DNA of 64,000 nt from Pluralibacter sp. UBA7423 (GCA_002470465.1 DKMD01000017.1:186001-250000), one strand, 5' to 3'. Shown: positions 48,846-57,265, counted from the stretch's first letter. The notes: generated by a model not told the origin, from the sequence alone. Program-made: numbers and translations.

Positions 48846-51827
48846 ATGCTGGTGACTCTTTGCGATTACCAACAGAGCGTAACGCTCATCGCCAATAGCG
48901 GCGTGCAGTTCCTCGACTTCGGACTGACGCCGCAGGATTCCCTGAGCAACGGGCGCTTCGTGCGCAAAACCGCAAACGGGCCGCTGCTGCGTCTGGACTA
49001 CGACATCGTCAACAGCCGCTACACGCTGCCCGCCATCGACGGCCAGCAGGCCGAAGTGGTTAAACCTGAAAGCACGCTGCCGCTGGAGTATTCGCTGGCC
49101 ATTCTGGACGGCGTCTGGCTCCCACTGCCTTTCCTGCGTTTCAACCCACCCCGCACCTTTGTCGAAGGTCCGGACAACTGGGCGCGGGTGCAGATCCGCA
49201 AGCTGCCGGAGCCGGACAGCGCCGGGAACACCCATCGCGTAACGATTGCCCTCGACAGCCAGATCCGTGACGATGCGCCGATGGCGCTCGCGCCCGTGAC
49301 CAACGACTTACTCAACGGCACCCGCTTTGCGCTGGCCTGGCGCGACAATGAAGTGGCCGACTTCCTCGATCAGACCTGGATTGATGGCTGGCTGCGTGAA
49401 GTCTTCAGCCACTACGCCAGCCTGACGGAAAACCGCAGCGAGCGCGACGTTGCCAAGGCAATGCGCAGCTTTGAATATCAGGGACACTGGCTGAATCTGC
49501 TGGCGATGCTGGGCGAACAGCTGAAAGTGCCGGAGGTGAAAATCGCCACGGCCACCGTCAGTACGCCTGCTATTCCGGTTGATTTGATCCTCGACGTCGG
49601 CAACAGCCATACCTGCGGGGTGATCATCGAAGATCATGGCGATGCCAACGATGGCCTGCGCCAGACCGCAGAATTGCAGGTGCGTTCGCTCAGCGAGCCG
49701 CAGTTCCTTAACGCCCCGCTGTTCACCAGCCGGCTGGAGTTTTCAGAGGCGCGCTTCGGCAAGCAGCATTTCTCCGTAGAAAGCGGACGCGAGGATGCGT
49801 TCGTCTGGCCGTCTATTGTGCGCGTGGGCGACGAAGCCCGTAAGCTCGCTATGCAGCGCGTTGGCACCGAAGGCAACAGCGGTATTTCCAGCCCGCGCCG
49901 CTACCTGTGGGATGAAACGCCAACCGTGCAGGACTGGCGCTTCAGCCAGATGAACAGCCGCACCCAGCGCGAACCGCTGGCGGCCGCCTTCCCGCTCTCC
50001 TACCTGATGAACGACGACGGCCAGCCGCTGTTTACCCTCTCGCCGGACGAACGGATGCCGGTCTTCTCGCCGCAGTACAGCCGCAGCACGCTGATGACGC
50101 ACATGCTGTGCGAAATTCTGGCGCAGGCGCTGGGGCAGATTAACAGCGTGGCCACCCGCCAGCGCCTGGGCTTTCCGTCTTCACCACGCCAGCTGCGCAC
50201 GCTGATCCTGACCCTGCCTTCCGCCATGCCAAAACAGGAGCGCGAGATTTTCCGCCGCCGCATGTTTGAAGCTATTGCGCTGGTGTGGAAGTCCCTCGGC
50301 TGGCATCCGCAGGATGACGACTTCAGCAACCCGAAACAGCAGGATAAAAGCGTCGTACCGGTACCCAACATTCATATGGAGTGGGACGAAGCCAGCTGCG
50401 GTCAGCTGGTCTGGCTGTACAACGAAGCGATGTCCCATTTCGGTGGGCAAACGGAAGCCTTCTTCGCCGCGCTGGCGAGACCCGACCGTGAACCGGAACC
50501 CGGCACCCGGCCAGGACGTGCTCTGCGCGTGGCGGCTATCGATCTCGGTGGCGGCACGACGGATATGGCGATCACCCATTACCGCCTTGATGAAGGGACC
50601 GGCAGCAACGTCAAAATTACCCCGCAGCTGCTGTTCCGCGAAGGCTTCAAGGTGGCGGGCGACGATATTCTGCTCGACGTCATTCAGCGCTGCGTGATGC
50701 CCGCCCTCCAGACGCAGCTCCAAAAAGCCGGGATCGCCGACGCATCGGCCCTGATGGCAACGCTGTTCGGTGATTCCGGCCGCATTGATACGCAGGCCAT
50801 CCTGCGCCAGCAAACGACTCTGCAGCTGTTTATGCCGATTGGGCACGCCATTCTCGGCGCGTGGGAAACCAGCGACATCAACGATTCGCTGGCCGGGCTG
50901 CACGCCACCTTTGGCGAACTGCTGACTCAGGCTCCTACCCGCAACGTGATGAACTACGTGGGCCAGGCCATCAGCCACGCGCTGCCCGCGGATGCAGAAC
51001 CATTTGATCTGCTAGCCACACCGCTACAGGTCAATTTCCGCGATCTGCATGAAGCAATGCTGGCGGGCGATTTCACTATTGCCGCCCCGCTCCATGCCGT
51101 TTGCGAAGCTATCTCTCATTATGCCTGCGACGTGCTGCTGGTGACCGGGCGTCCTGGCTGTCTGCCTGGCGTCCAGGCGCTGATTCGTTACCTCCAGCCC
51201 GTACCGGTTAACCGGATGGTCTGGATGGACAACTACCATGTTCATGAATGGTATCCGTTCAGCCAGCAGGGACGTATCGGTAACCCGAAATCGACCGCCG
51301 CCGTCGGCGCAATGCTGTGCAGCCTGGCGCTGGATCTGCGTTTGCCGCGCTTTAACTTTAAAGCCGCCGACATCGGTGCGTACTCCACTGTTCGCTATCT
51401 CGGCGTGCTGGATAACACCGTTAACACGCTGCGTGAAGAGAATATCTGGTATGCCGACCTGGATCTGGACAAACCAGGTGCGAAGGTCGATGCCCGTCTG
51501 CACTTCCCGCTGCGCGGCAACGTTACCCTCGGATTCCGCCAACTGGCGAACGCCCGCTGGCCCGCCACGCCGCTCTACACGCTGAGCATCAACTCCCCGG
51601 AGGTGGCGAAAGTCATTGCCGGAGACGGCGTACTGCAGGTTCGGCTGCAGCTGACCGGCGGTAGCCGTCAGGAAGGCCCGGAAGCCTTCGTCCTGGCAGA
51701 GGCAAAATTGCAGGATGGCACGCCGGTGCCACCTGATGCCCTGACGTTGAAACTGAACACGCTGGCCGACCGCCGTCACAGCGGCAGCCACTACTGGATT
51801 GACAGCGGGAGCGTCTACCTGAAATGA
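48846..51827 (+). CDS. srfB: SrfB, giant Hsp70/actin-fold ATPase
   Basis: A 993-residue protein named virulence factor SrfB in Salmonella. It contains the sugar kinase/Hsp70/actin nucleotide-binding signatures: phosphate-1 motif DVGNSHTCGVI (Asp250), phosphate-2 motif DLGGGTTDMAI (residues 566-576), and a late adenosine motif VLLVTGRPGCLPGVQAL (about 765-780). A 240-residue N-terminal region and a beta-rich C-terminal region (after about 840) are additional. No secretion signal is seen, so it acts in the cytoplasm. The middle position of a fixed three-gene operon implies a complex with SrfA and SrfC. It overlaps srfC by ATGA. Confidence 0.9.
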   Translation: MLVTLCDYQQSVTLIANSGVQFLDFGLTPQDSLSNGRFVRKTANGPLLRLDYDIVNSRYTLPAIDGQQAEVVKPESTLPLEYSLAILDGVWLPLPFLRFNPPRTFVEGPDNWARVQIRKLPEPDSAGNTHRVTIALDSQIRDDAPMALAPVTNDLLNGTRFALAWRDNEVADFLDQTWIDGWLREVFSHYASLTENRSERDVAKAMRSFEYQGHWLNLLAMLGEQLKVPEVKIATATVSTPAIPVDLILDVGNSHTCGVIIEDHGDANDGLRQTAELQVRSLSEPQFLNAPLFTSRLEFSEARFGKQHFSVESGREDAFVWPSIVRVGDEARKLAMQRVGTEGNSGISSPRRYLWDETPTVQDWRFSQMNSRTQREPLAAAFPLSYLMNDDGQPLFTLSPDERMPVFSPQYSRSTLMTHMLCEILAQALGQINSVATRQRLGFPSSPRQLRTLILTLPSAMPKQEREIFRRRMFEAIALVWKSLGWHPQDDDFSNPKQQDKSVVPVPNIHMEWDEASCGQLVWLYNEAMSHFGGQTEAFFAALARPDREPEPGTRPGRALRVAAIDLGGGTTDMAITHYRLDEGTGSNVKITPQLLFREGFKVAGDDILLDVIQRCVMPALQTQLQKAGIADASALMATLFGDSGRIDTQAILRQQTTLQLFMPIGHAILGAWETSDINDSLAGLHATFGELLTQAPTRNVMNYVGQAISHALPADAEPFDLLATPLQVNFRDLHEAMLAGDFTIAAPLHAVCEAISHYACDVLLVTGRPGCLPGVQALIRYLQPVPVNRMVWMDNYHVHEWYPFSQQGRIGNPKSTAAVGAMLCSLALDLRLPRFNFKAADIGAYSTVRYLGVLDNTVNTLREENIWYADLDLDKPGAKVDARLHFPLRGNVTLGFRQLANARWPATPLYTLSINSPEVAKVIAGDGVLQVRLQLTGGSRQEGPEAFVLAEAKLQDGTPVPPDALTLKLNTLADRRHSGSHYWIDSGSVYLK

Positions 51828-53962
51828 GCCGACTTCAACCTGTAATTGACTGGACGCGCGCGACCCGTCAGACCTCCGCCCTTTTCGACACCGATGCCGA
51901 CGCGTTGCTCACGCGCTTGCTGATGCTGAAATCGCAGGAGACGGCGCTGTGTGAAGCACAAACCGCCCCGGCAAGCATCGGTCTGTTTGGCCATTCACAG
52001 GCTGCCAAAGCGCACCTGCTCGGCGCGCTGTACAGCAGCGGCAACGGTCGTCTGCTGGTGCAAACCGGCAGCAAAACGCTCGACTATTTCACCCATCTCA
52101 ATCCGGGCCATGCTCTGACAAGAATGGCGCTGCGCTTCAGCCATACGGTTGCGTCTCCGGACGATGCCTTCCCGCTGCGTTTACGTCTGATGTCGGAAGC
52201 AGAACTGGTGCAGGTGTTCCTCGCGCATGCCTTACGGCAAAACAGCATGCACCCGGTGGTAAAAGCAACGGTCGCCGCACGACTGAAAAGCTGGCAATCG
52301 TTGCGCCAGACTCAGCCCGTACCGGGCCTGAGCGAAGAGGACGTAGCGGCCGTCGCCAGCTTCTGGCAAGCGCATGTTCCTGCTCGTCAGCAACAGATTG
52401 ACGATAATTTGTGGCAGCAGTTTATTCAACTGCTGCCCTGCCTTGACCTCAGCGCCCGCGCCACGGCATGGGCGCTTCTCTGGGGCGAACAGCAGGAGCT
52501 GACGCGCCAGTGGCTTGAACTTGCCCACGTGCTCCAGCAGTGCGGCAATGTCCGCGAACTCGCCGCGCCGCTGAGCCTGCTGATTGACAGCTTTACTCTC
52601 CCTGCCGAAGGTTTCCTGACGCCGGAAAGCGAACCCGAAGGCGAAATCCTGGTTCACCCGCTGGCCGCAGATCGGTTACAGAATGCCATCAGCCTGCCGT
52701 TGAGCGCGCTGGCGCTGCTGACCGTCGAGCTGGTGCTGCCAACGGAAAACGGCATGCTGGATAACGTCGATGTGATCGACATTCCTCACCCGGTACAAAC
52801 CGACGACGCGCTGTGGGTCAGCAAATGCCGCTGGCTGCTGGAAAGCTATCGCCAGCAGCATCAGCCCGATCTGCTGCTTGTCTGCAACGCAGCGTCCAGT
52901 CGGGGACAAATCGCTGACAGCGCCCGCACGCTGGCAAAATGGGTCACCGATACCCAGCCGCAGCACGACGGTGTGCTGCCGGGTCTGGTGTGGGCGATCA
53001 CCCCGCAGGACGACCGCTTTGTGCGCAAAGTGAATTATGATGAAGCCGTACAGCATCTCATCGAAAAGCCCGGCCAGCGCTGGGGCACCCTGCAGGCGCT
53101 CGATGGCAGCAGTCTCCAACGACTGATCGAATGGCTTTCGCAGGCGACCGTACCGGCATTACGCAGTGCGCGTTTACAGCGGCTAGCCGATCGTCTGCGG
53201 CAGCAAACCCGACAGCTGCTGGCAGGCTGGCAGCACGACAGCAAAACAGCTCCGACAGAACAGCGCCGGCAGGCGGAACAGGTCGTGCGTGAGCTTCAGG
53301 GTCGCGCGGCCATTCTCGGCGAACTCCTGGAGGGGTTATTGCCGCCGCTCGCAAGCTTTGAGCAACCAGGGCAAGTTCAGCAGCAGCGCGAAGAGAAAGT
53401 CAGCGGTCTGTTCAGCGAGAGTGTTGATCTGTTCGCCCAGACCGAAGAAACGCAGTCCGGCCAGCATGCTTTGCAGGATAGCGGTACTCGCGCCCATGCG
53501 GTGTGGGTCAACTATCTGCGCCAGTGGAGCCGCAGCGAAGCCTGTGCTCAACGCTATGGTCTCAGCACCGCCGTGCTGCAACAGCTGGCGGACATGCTGA
53601 TTACCACCAGCTATCGCCTTGAGCTGCCCGCACAGCTGCAGGCCATTACTCCTGACGAGCGCGCCAGCGCAGCCCATTTGCGGGCCATCATAAGCAACTA
53701 TCTCGCATGGCTCGGCTATGCGGATATGCCGGTCGCCGCGCGTCCGCAAAGTCGTGTGGTTAAAGGGAGCACGCTGTTTGCACCTGCCGCCAGCAGCCTT
53801 GAGCGCCTGACCCAGCTCGGCGAACGCCCTGCTCATGCCGCAACGCGTTACGTTTACGACTGGCTCGTCGCATTGTTTACGCGCGCAACGGAAGCGCCGG
53901 ACTATCGCCACCCGCAGGATGTTTCCCCGCAGTCACGCAAGCAGCTTTCAGTGTTGCTTTAA
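51824..53962 (+). CDS. srfC: SrfC, dynamin-like protein with degenerate P-loop
   Basis: A 712-residue, Leu/Gln-rich helical protein. A GTPase-like N-terminal region can be traced: GLFGHSQAAKAHLLGALY at residue 53 sits where GxxxxGK(S/T) belongs, but Lys62 is displaced; DVIDIPHP near residue 317 resembles a G3 DxPG; LLLVCNA near 350 resembles a G4 strand. The C-terminal 300 residues are mostly helical with long amphipathic stretches. It is the virulence effector SrfC of Salmonella annotations. The loss of a canonical P-loop suggests a structural partner of the SrfB ATPase. Confidence 0.83.
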   Translation: MSRLQPVIDWTRATRQTSALFDTDADALLTRLLMLKSQETALCEAQTAPASIGLFGHSQAAKAHLLGALYSSGNGRLLVQTGSKTLDYFTHLNPGHALTRMALRFSHTVASPDDAFPLRLRLMSEAELVQVFLAHALRQNSMHPVVKATVAARLKSWQSLRQTQPVPGLSEEDVAAVASFWQAHVPARQQQIDDNLWQQFIQLLPCLDLSARATAWALLWGEQQELTRQWLELAHVLQQCGNVRELAAPLSLLIDSFTLPAEGFLTPESEPEGEILVHPLAADRLQNAISLPLSALALLTVELVLPTENGMLDNVDVIDIPHPVQTDDALWVSKCRWLLESYRQQHQPDLLLVCNAASSRGQIADSARTLAKWVTDTQPQHDGVLPGLVWAITPQDDRFVRKVNYDEAVQHLIEKPGQRWGTLQALDGSSLQRLIEWLSQATVPALRSARLQRLADRLRQQTRQLLAGWQHDSKTAPTEQRRQAEQVVRELQGRAAILGELLEGLLPPLASFEQPGQVQQQREEKVSGLFSESVDLFAQTEETQSGQHALQDSGTRAHAVWVNYLRQWSRSEACAQRYGLSTAVLQQLADMLITTSYRLELPAQLQAITPDERASAAHLRAIISNYLAWLGYADMPVAARPQSRVVKGSTLFAPAASSLERLTQLGERPAHAATRYVYDWLVALFTRATEAPDYRHPQDVSPQSRKQLSVLL

Positions 53963-53982
53963 CATCAAGGTTGGTCTTATCT

Positions 53983-54016
53983 TGCCCGGTGGTGCTTGCG
54001 CTTACCGGGCCTGCAA
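53983..54016. repeat. REP unit overlapping the hydrolase 3' end
   Basis: GCCCGGTGGTGCTTGCGCTTACCGGGC-type palindrome lies between the convergent srfC and hydrolase genes and supplies the last codons (VLQAR) and the stop of the hydrolase. Confidence 0.75.
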
Positions 54017-54766
54017 CACGAAAATCTCACCCAGTACCCCTGCCAGCACTGAGGGATTTTCCCAGGACAGGGAGTGCCCTGCGTCCGGGATGATATGAAG
54101 CGGTATTCCGGAACCTGCAACCGCTTCAGCATCCGCATCAGGCAAGGAATGTGCGCCAAAAATAAGCGTTTTTTCACAGCGGAGGCTGCGAAAACGATCC
54201 ATCCATGACGGTGCAATGCCTGTGACAAGGCTTGTCGCTGCACGCCACAGCGCCCACGGGGCGTTCAGCTGCAGGCAGCCCTTCCAGGGACTCTCTTCCT
54301 GCGCCAGAATTTGCGCAAAACCTTTAGCAGTAAATTCTACTTCTGAAAACGCCGCAATCTGGCGGCTGAAGAATCCTCCACCGGGATAGAAATTAGGCTC
54401 AGAAACCGCAAGCGAGCGCACCCGCTCACCCAGCATATCTGCTGCTTCAATCGCGATACTGCCACCCATGCTGTGGCCGTAGAGATCGCAGATGGCTATC
54501 TTCAGGGAATCGAGGATCTCCACGACGACGGCCGCCTGTTGAGTCGTGGTGTAAGCGTAGCCGTGAGGCTTATCGCTGAATCCACTGCCGGGAAGATCGA
54601 TCAGGATCGCACGCCGATGGCCAAAGGCGGAATCTGCAACAATGCGAGGATATTCGTAGGATGCAGCGCAGCCCAGACCGTGGATAAATACCACCGGCAG
54701 GCCGCTGCCGGGGAGATCGTGCCAGCGTACCGTGGCACCCGCAATGGCCGAGAAGAGTGAGTTCAT
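54002..54766 (-). CDS. Alpha/beta hydrolase
   Basis: A 254-residue alpha/beta-fold hydrolase. The oxyanion motif VFIHGLGCAASY (about residue 26), the nucleophile elbow GHSMGG (Ser near residue 99), an Asp in GAHSLPDAD and His in PDAGHSLSWENP form the usual catalytic set. It is close to small carboxylesterases and haloperoxidase-like enzymes; the substrate is unknown. A REP unit overlaps its end. It is the last gene before ortT, on the same strand with 63 bp between them. Confidence 0.85.
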   Translation of the reverse strand: MNSLFSAIAGATVRWHDLPGSGLPVVFIHGLGCAASYEYPRIVADSAFGHRRAILIDLPGSGFSDKPHGYAYTTTQQAAVVVEILDSLKIAICDLYGHSMGGSIAIEAADMLGERVRSLAVSEPNFYPGGGFFSRQIAAFSEVEFTAKGFAQILAQEESPWKGCLQLNAPWALWRAATSLVTGIAPSWMDRFRSLRCEKTLIFGAHSLPDADAEAVAGSGIPLHIIPDAGHSLSWENPSVLAGVLGEIFVLQAR

Positions 54767-54829
54767 GGCATCGCCCTTTAACTGTTTTTATATACAGTAA
54801 TAAAAATACGAGGGCGAGTCCAGTCTGGT

Positions 54830-55003
54830 TTAAAACAGCGACAGCAGCAATGCAACGGGGAAGCTGAAGGGCCAGGTTGCGCCAATCAGAAAGGTGGCAA
54901 TCAGGCGGATGCGCTTGCTCTCTTTAGTGAGGAACCACGTAATAAAGGCACTAATGGTGGCCATAATGGCGTAAAAAATCAGCATATGCTGGTACAGCGT
55001 CAT
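54830..55003 (-). CDS. ortT: OrtT, small toxic membrane protein
   Basis: A 57-residue protein with two hydrophobic helices, the same length as E. coli OrtT (YdcX) and nearly the same sequence: MTLYQHMLIFYAIMATISAF at the start, then TWFLTKESKRIRL and GATWPFSFPVALLLSLF at the end. OrtT is a GhoT-like inner membrane toxin without a partner antitoxin that dampens growth under stringent stress. No strong SD is seen before the ATG, in keeping with low expression. Confidence 0.92.
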   Translation of the reverse strand: MTLYQHMLIFYAIMATISAFITWFLTKESKRIRLIATFLIGATWPFSFPVALLLSLF

Positions 55004-55185
55004 GAAAAAACCCGATCCACGTCAAAAAAAATCGTGCTTACTATGCCACTAATTTTGACCTGCATCAAATCTTTACAAATGTGACGAAATAATCACGAAC
55101 CAAATGCAAAAACCCACTTTGTCTGATGGCGAACCTGTGGACGAGAGGCTATATCAGTAGAGGCCAACTAAAAGAGGATGGTGTT

Positions 55186-55278
55186 ATGGAAGTATCCAGT
55201 AAAACCGTGTTTATGATTAATCTCTTTGCTGCCGTTGCCCTGATTAGCCTTTTATCGTTTCGTTTTGGCTGGATTTAG
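55186..55278 (+). CDS. yncL: YncL, 30-residue single-pass membrane peptide
   Basis: A 30-residue peptide, MEVSSKTVFMINLFAAVALI followed by a short Arg-containing tail SLLSFRFGWI. It has one transmembrane helix (about residues 8-24) and resembles E. coli YncL, a small protein induced by heat and in stationary phase that is encoded in this same interval. AGAGG lies 8 bases before the ATG, and an intrinsic terminator follows after 19 bp, which supports expression as a single gene. Function unknown. Confidence 0.85.
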   Translation: MEVSSKTVFMINLFAAVALISLLSFRFGWI

Positions 55279-55297
55279 ATCGGATCACGCACAACAA

Positions 55298-55325
55298 AAA
55301 AGCAGCTACCTGGCTGCTTTTTGCT
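55298..55325. terminator. Bidirectional terminator between yncL and a lipoprotein gene
   Basis: The stem AAAAGCAGC/GCTGCTTTT with a 6-nt loop has A-rich left and T-rich right flanks and serves both converging genes. Confidence 0.9.
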
Positions 55326-55332
55326 TTTAGAT

Positions 55333-55581
55333 TCAGTCTGATGCACTTTTCACTTTGGCGGCATTGGCATTGTAGGCTGCCTGCAGCGCTGCCGCGTTAT
55401 CGTAGTTTGTCGGATCGTACTTCGGCAGTGGGTTAACTTTCTCATAATCCCATTCTGCCGCCGTACAGGCTGCTTCCGTTCCACCCTTCTTTTCACACTC
55501 GGCGATGCGATGCGCCGGAGAATTTGTACAACCACTCAAAAAAGCCAGCGCGGCAAAAGCGCAAATAAACAGTTTCTTCAT
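55333..55581 (-). CDS. Small lipoprotein with AECE-x2-G motif
   Basis: An 82-residue lipoprotein: the signal peptide ends in the lipobox LSGC (Cys18), and residues +2 Thr and +3 Asn suggest outer membrane sorting. The mature part begins with HRIAECEKKGGTEAACTAAEWDYEKVN. The same spacing AECE...G....AC..AE occurs in the lipoprotein at 56840-57265, so the two are paralogous at the N-terminus; two cysteines probably form a disulfide. I do not recognise the family. Confidence 0.8.
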   Translation of the reverse strand: MKKLFICAFAALAFLSGCTNSPAHRIAECEKKGGTEAACTAAEWDYEKVNPLPKYDPTNYDNAAALQAAYNANAAKVKSASD

Positions 55582-55644
55582 AACAACGTAATATAATGAC
55601 CAGGTTTGAAAGCGGACGATCCTCGCATATCTGCTTTCAAGCTG

Positions 55645-56232
55645 TCAAAACCCGATTAATCCGGAAGTGGGATGCCGGAGCATCTCTTGCCGGTGGCGCT
55701 GCCACTCATCAATATTCAGCGCGTAAAACAGGCTCGGCATGGCGTTGGCCACGTCGGCTACCTGCCCGCGCAGCACAAGCCCCGCTTTCAGCAGCACGCG
55801 CTGCGACGCCAGATGGTTTGAGCGCACCACGGCCGTCACTCTCTGCAGCTGATGCTCGTCGAAGGCGTAATCCAGCATGCGCTGACAAAACTCGGTGGCG
55901 AACCCCTTTCCCCACGCTCCGGTCGCAAAGCGATAACCGAGATTGTGTGTGAGTTCTTTCTCCAACGGACGCAGGCTGATGCCGCCGAAACCGACAATCT
56001 CCTGCGGCCGTTCAGCGTCATAAATCGCCATTTGCCCAATACCGTGCAAATGCCAGCCGTCAAGCCATTGCGCCAGGCGCGTTTTTGAATAAGCGAGATC
56101 GGGATAAGGCCCGGCGGGATTGAACGTATTGGTGGCAGGATCGCCGTAGATACGAAATAAATCGCCTGCATCAGCGGTGCAAACCGGGCGGATGATCAGG
56201 CGTTCGGAGAAGAGAGAGTGCGTGTCAATGAT
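55645..56232 (-). pseudogene. GNAT acetyltransferase (RimJ-like) without a standard start codon
   Basis: An open frame runs from 56247 to 55645 and encodes a complete RimJ/RimL-type GNAT domain: SERLIIRPVCTADAGDLFRIYGD, IVGFGGISLRP, GYRFATGAWGKGFATEFCQRML (acetyl-CoA loop) and NHLASQRVLLKAGLV. No ATG, GTG or TTG occurs in frame before the conserved N-terminus; the first TTG is at 56049, inside the domain. GGAG at 56243-56240 is well placed for ATC at 56232 or ATT at 56229. The likely history is a G-to-C change of ATG to ATC. It is either silent or translated poorly from a rare codon. Confidence 0.6.
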
Positions 56233-56324
56233 GTCATCGCTCCATAATCAGAGAAACCGGCCAGACCGATCAAGGTATCCTGAATTATGGACAGTTTTGG
56301 CGGGTTTGCTCAGACGCTCAGGAA

Positions 56325-56349
56325 TAAAAAAGCCGCCTTAAGCGGCGGC
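56325..56349 (-). terminator. Terminator of the 74-residue protein gene
   Basis: The stem GCCGCC/GGCGGC with a 6-nt loop is followed on the minus strand by a run of seven T, 18 bp after the stop. Confidence 0.85.
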
Positions 56350-56366
56350 CTGATGCGGCGTGGACC

Positions 56367-56591
56367 TTACGCGTCCCCTTCCAGCGCATCCTGAATCGCG
56401 TCTGCGAGGACAGAAACTTCCTGTGCCACGTTACGCAAATCCATCTGGCTGCGAATCCCGGAATTAGCCGTTGAGGCTGAAACTGACGCCTTAGAAATCT
56501 CTAAAGCCGCCTGCACCGCCAGCAAACGCTTACGGTTTTCGGCAACGTCGGCGCCCGTGGCGTTATCGTGATCGAAATACCCTTCTAACAT
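56367..56591 (-). CDS. 74-residue hypothetical protein
   Basis: I do not recognise this small acidic helical protein (MLEGYFDHDNATGADVAENR at the start, ending DAIQDALEGDA). It has no signal or membrane segment. AAGGAGAG lies 6 bases before ATG 56591, and a good terminator follows, so expression as a single gene is likely. A longer frame upstream runs through the terminator of the tRNA-like gene and is rejected. It starts 48 bp after that terminator. Confidence 0.75.
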   Translation of the reverse strand: MLEGYFDHDNATGADVAENRKRLLAVQAALEISKASVSASTANSGIRSQMDLRNVAQEVSVLADAIQDALEGDA

Positions 56592-56638
56592 CGCGCTCTC
56601 CTTAATAGTTGTTGAGTCGGTCGTGCAGAGCAGGATAC

Positions 56639-56664
56639 TGAAAATGCTGGCATAAGCCAGCATT
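56639..56664 (-). terminator. Intrinsic terminator of the tRNA-like gene
   Basis: The stem AATGCTGGC/GCCAGCATT with loop TTAT and a TT tail after it begins 10 bp after the encoded CCA end of the tRNA-like RNA. Confidence 0.88.
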
Positions 56665-56673
56665 GTTGAGAAT

Positions 56674-56752
56674 TGGACCGCCACCGAGGCCTCGAACCTC
56701 GTACACGACAACATAAAAATGTTATTTGCTCTTCCAGCTGAGCTAGTGGCGG
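56674..56752 (-). ncRNA. tRNA-like RNA with abnormal anticodon arm
   Basis: The 79-nt RNA has a perfect 7-bp acceptor stem (CCGCCAC/GTGGCGG), U discriminator and encoded CCA, a 4-bp D stem (GCTC/GAGC, 8-nt loop) and a perfect T arm (CGAGG-TTCGAGG-CCTCG). The anticodon region cannot form a 5-bp stem with a 7-nt loop. It folds as a 7-bp hairpin ATAACAT/ATGTTGT (one G-U) with loop TTTT, or with an 8-nt loop. So no normal anticodon exists. A consensus promoter and an intrinsic terminator flank it, which argues for an expressed small RNA or tRNA mimic and against a dead fragment. Confidence 0.78.
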
Positions 56753-56764
56753 TTTGGGCGATCT

Positions 56765-56793
56765 ATTTTACGCGTGAATAAATAACATTACAA
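56765..56793 (-). promoter_or_regulatory. Sigma-70 promoter of the tRNA-like gene
   Basis: TTGTAA (56793-56788), a 17-bp spacer and TAAAAT (56770-56765) place the transcript start about 5 nt before the mature 5' end. Confidence 0.8.
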
Positions 56794-56839
56794 ATAGAGG
56801 GACTAATGGCTGTTTGAACATTAATCAGTTTTGCTTACG

Positions 56840-57265
56840 CTATTTTGCGTAGCCCATAAACACACCGTTTTTCATCACCGCCACCTTGCCTGTTTTATAG
56901 GCAATAATGGTGTAAAGCCCTTGTGAATATACCGTCGCGTCTGCGTTAGTCTCGTCCTGAGCAGCCGGTTTGCCGTCAACGGTAACAATACCCAGAGCAT
57001 CCCGCTTGATAAGCATTCCGTCGTAATGGCGAGTGAACGCCATGGATTTTTTGGCCGCCTGCGCCTTTTGCGGATAGAGCGCCTGCGCATTTTCCAGGGC
57101 CTGTTTTTCCGCTGCACTGTTAATAGCCGACTGGCGATTTTGTTCCGCCAGGTAGCAAGCGTCACGACTAACGCCCTGCGCCTCACACTCAGCCATACGG
57201 GAGGAAGAGCTGGAGCAGCCCACCAGCATCAGCAGCGGCAATGCGCAGATCATTACTTTATTCAT
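56840..57265 (-). CDS. Lipoprotein with AECE-x2-G motif
   Basis: A 141-residue lipoprotein with lipobox LVGC (Cys17) followed by a Ser run. The segment SRMAECEAQGVSRDACYLAEQNRQ repeats the motif of the lipoprotein at 55333-55581. A lysine/alanine-rich helix (about 50-75) follows, then a beta-rich C-terminal domain (DALGIVTVDGKPAAQDE, YTIIAYKTGKVAVMKNGVFMGYAK). I do not recognise the family. It is transcribed toward the tRNA-like gene. Confidence 0.8.
   Translation of the reverse strand: MNKVMICALPLLMLVGCSSSSSRMAECEAQGVSRDACYLAEQNRQSAINSAAEKQALENAQALYPQKAQAAKKSMAFTRHYDGMLIKRDALGIVTVDGKPAAQDETNADATVYSQGLYTIIAYKTGKVAVMKNGVFMGYAK

Noticed and set aside
56674..56752. Ordinary functional tRNA gene
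   Set aside because: No 5-bp stem with a 7-nt anticodon loop can be drawn, so no anticodon can be assigned.
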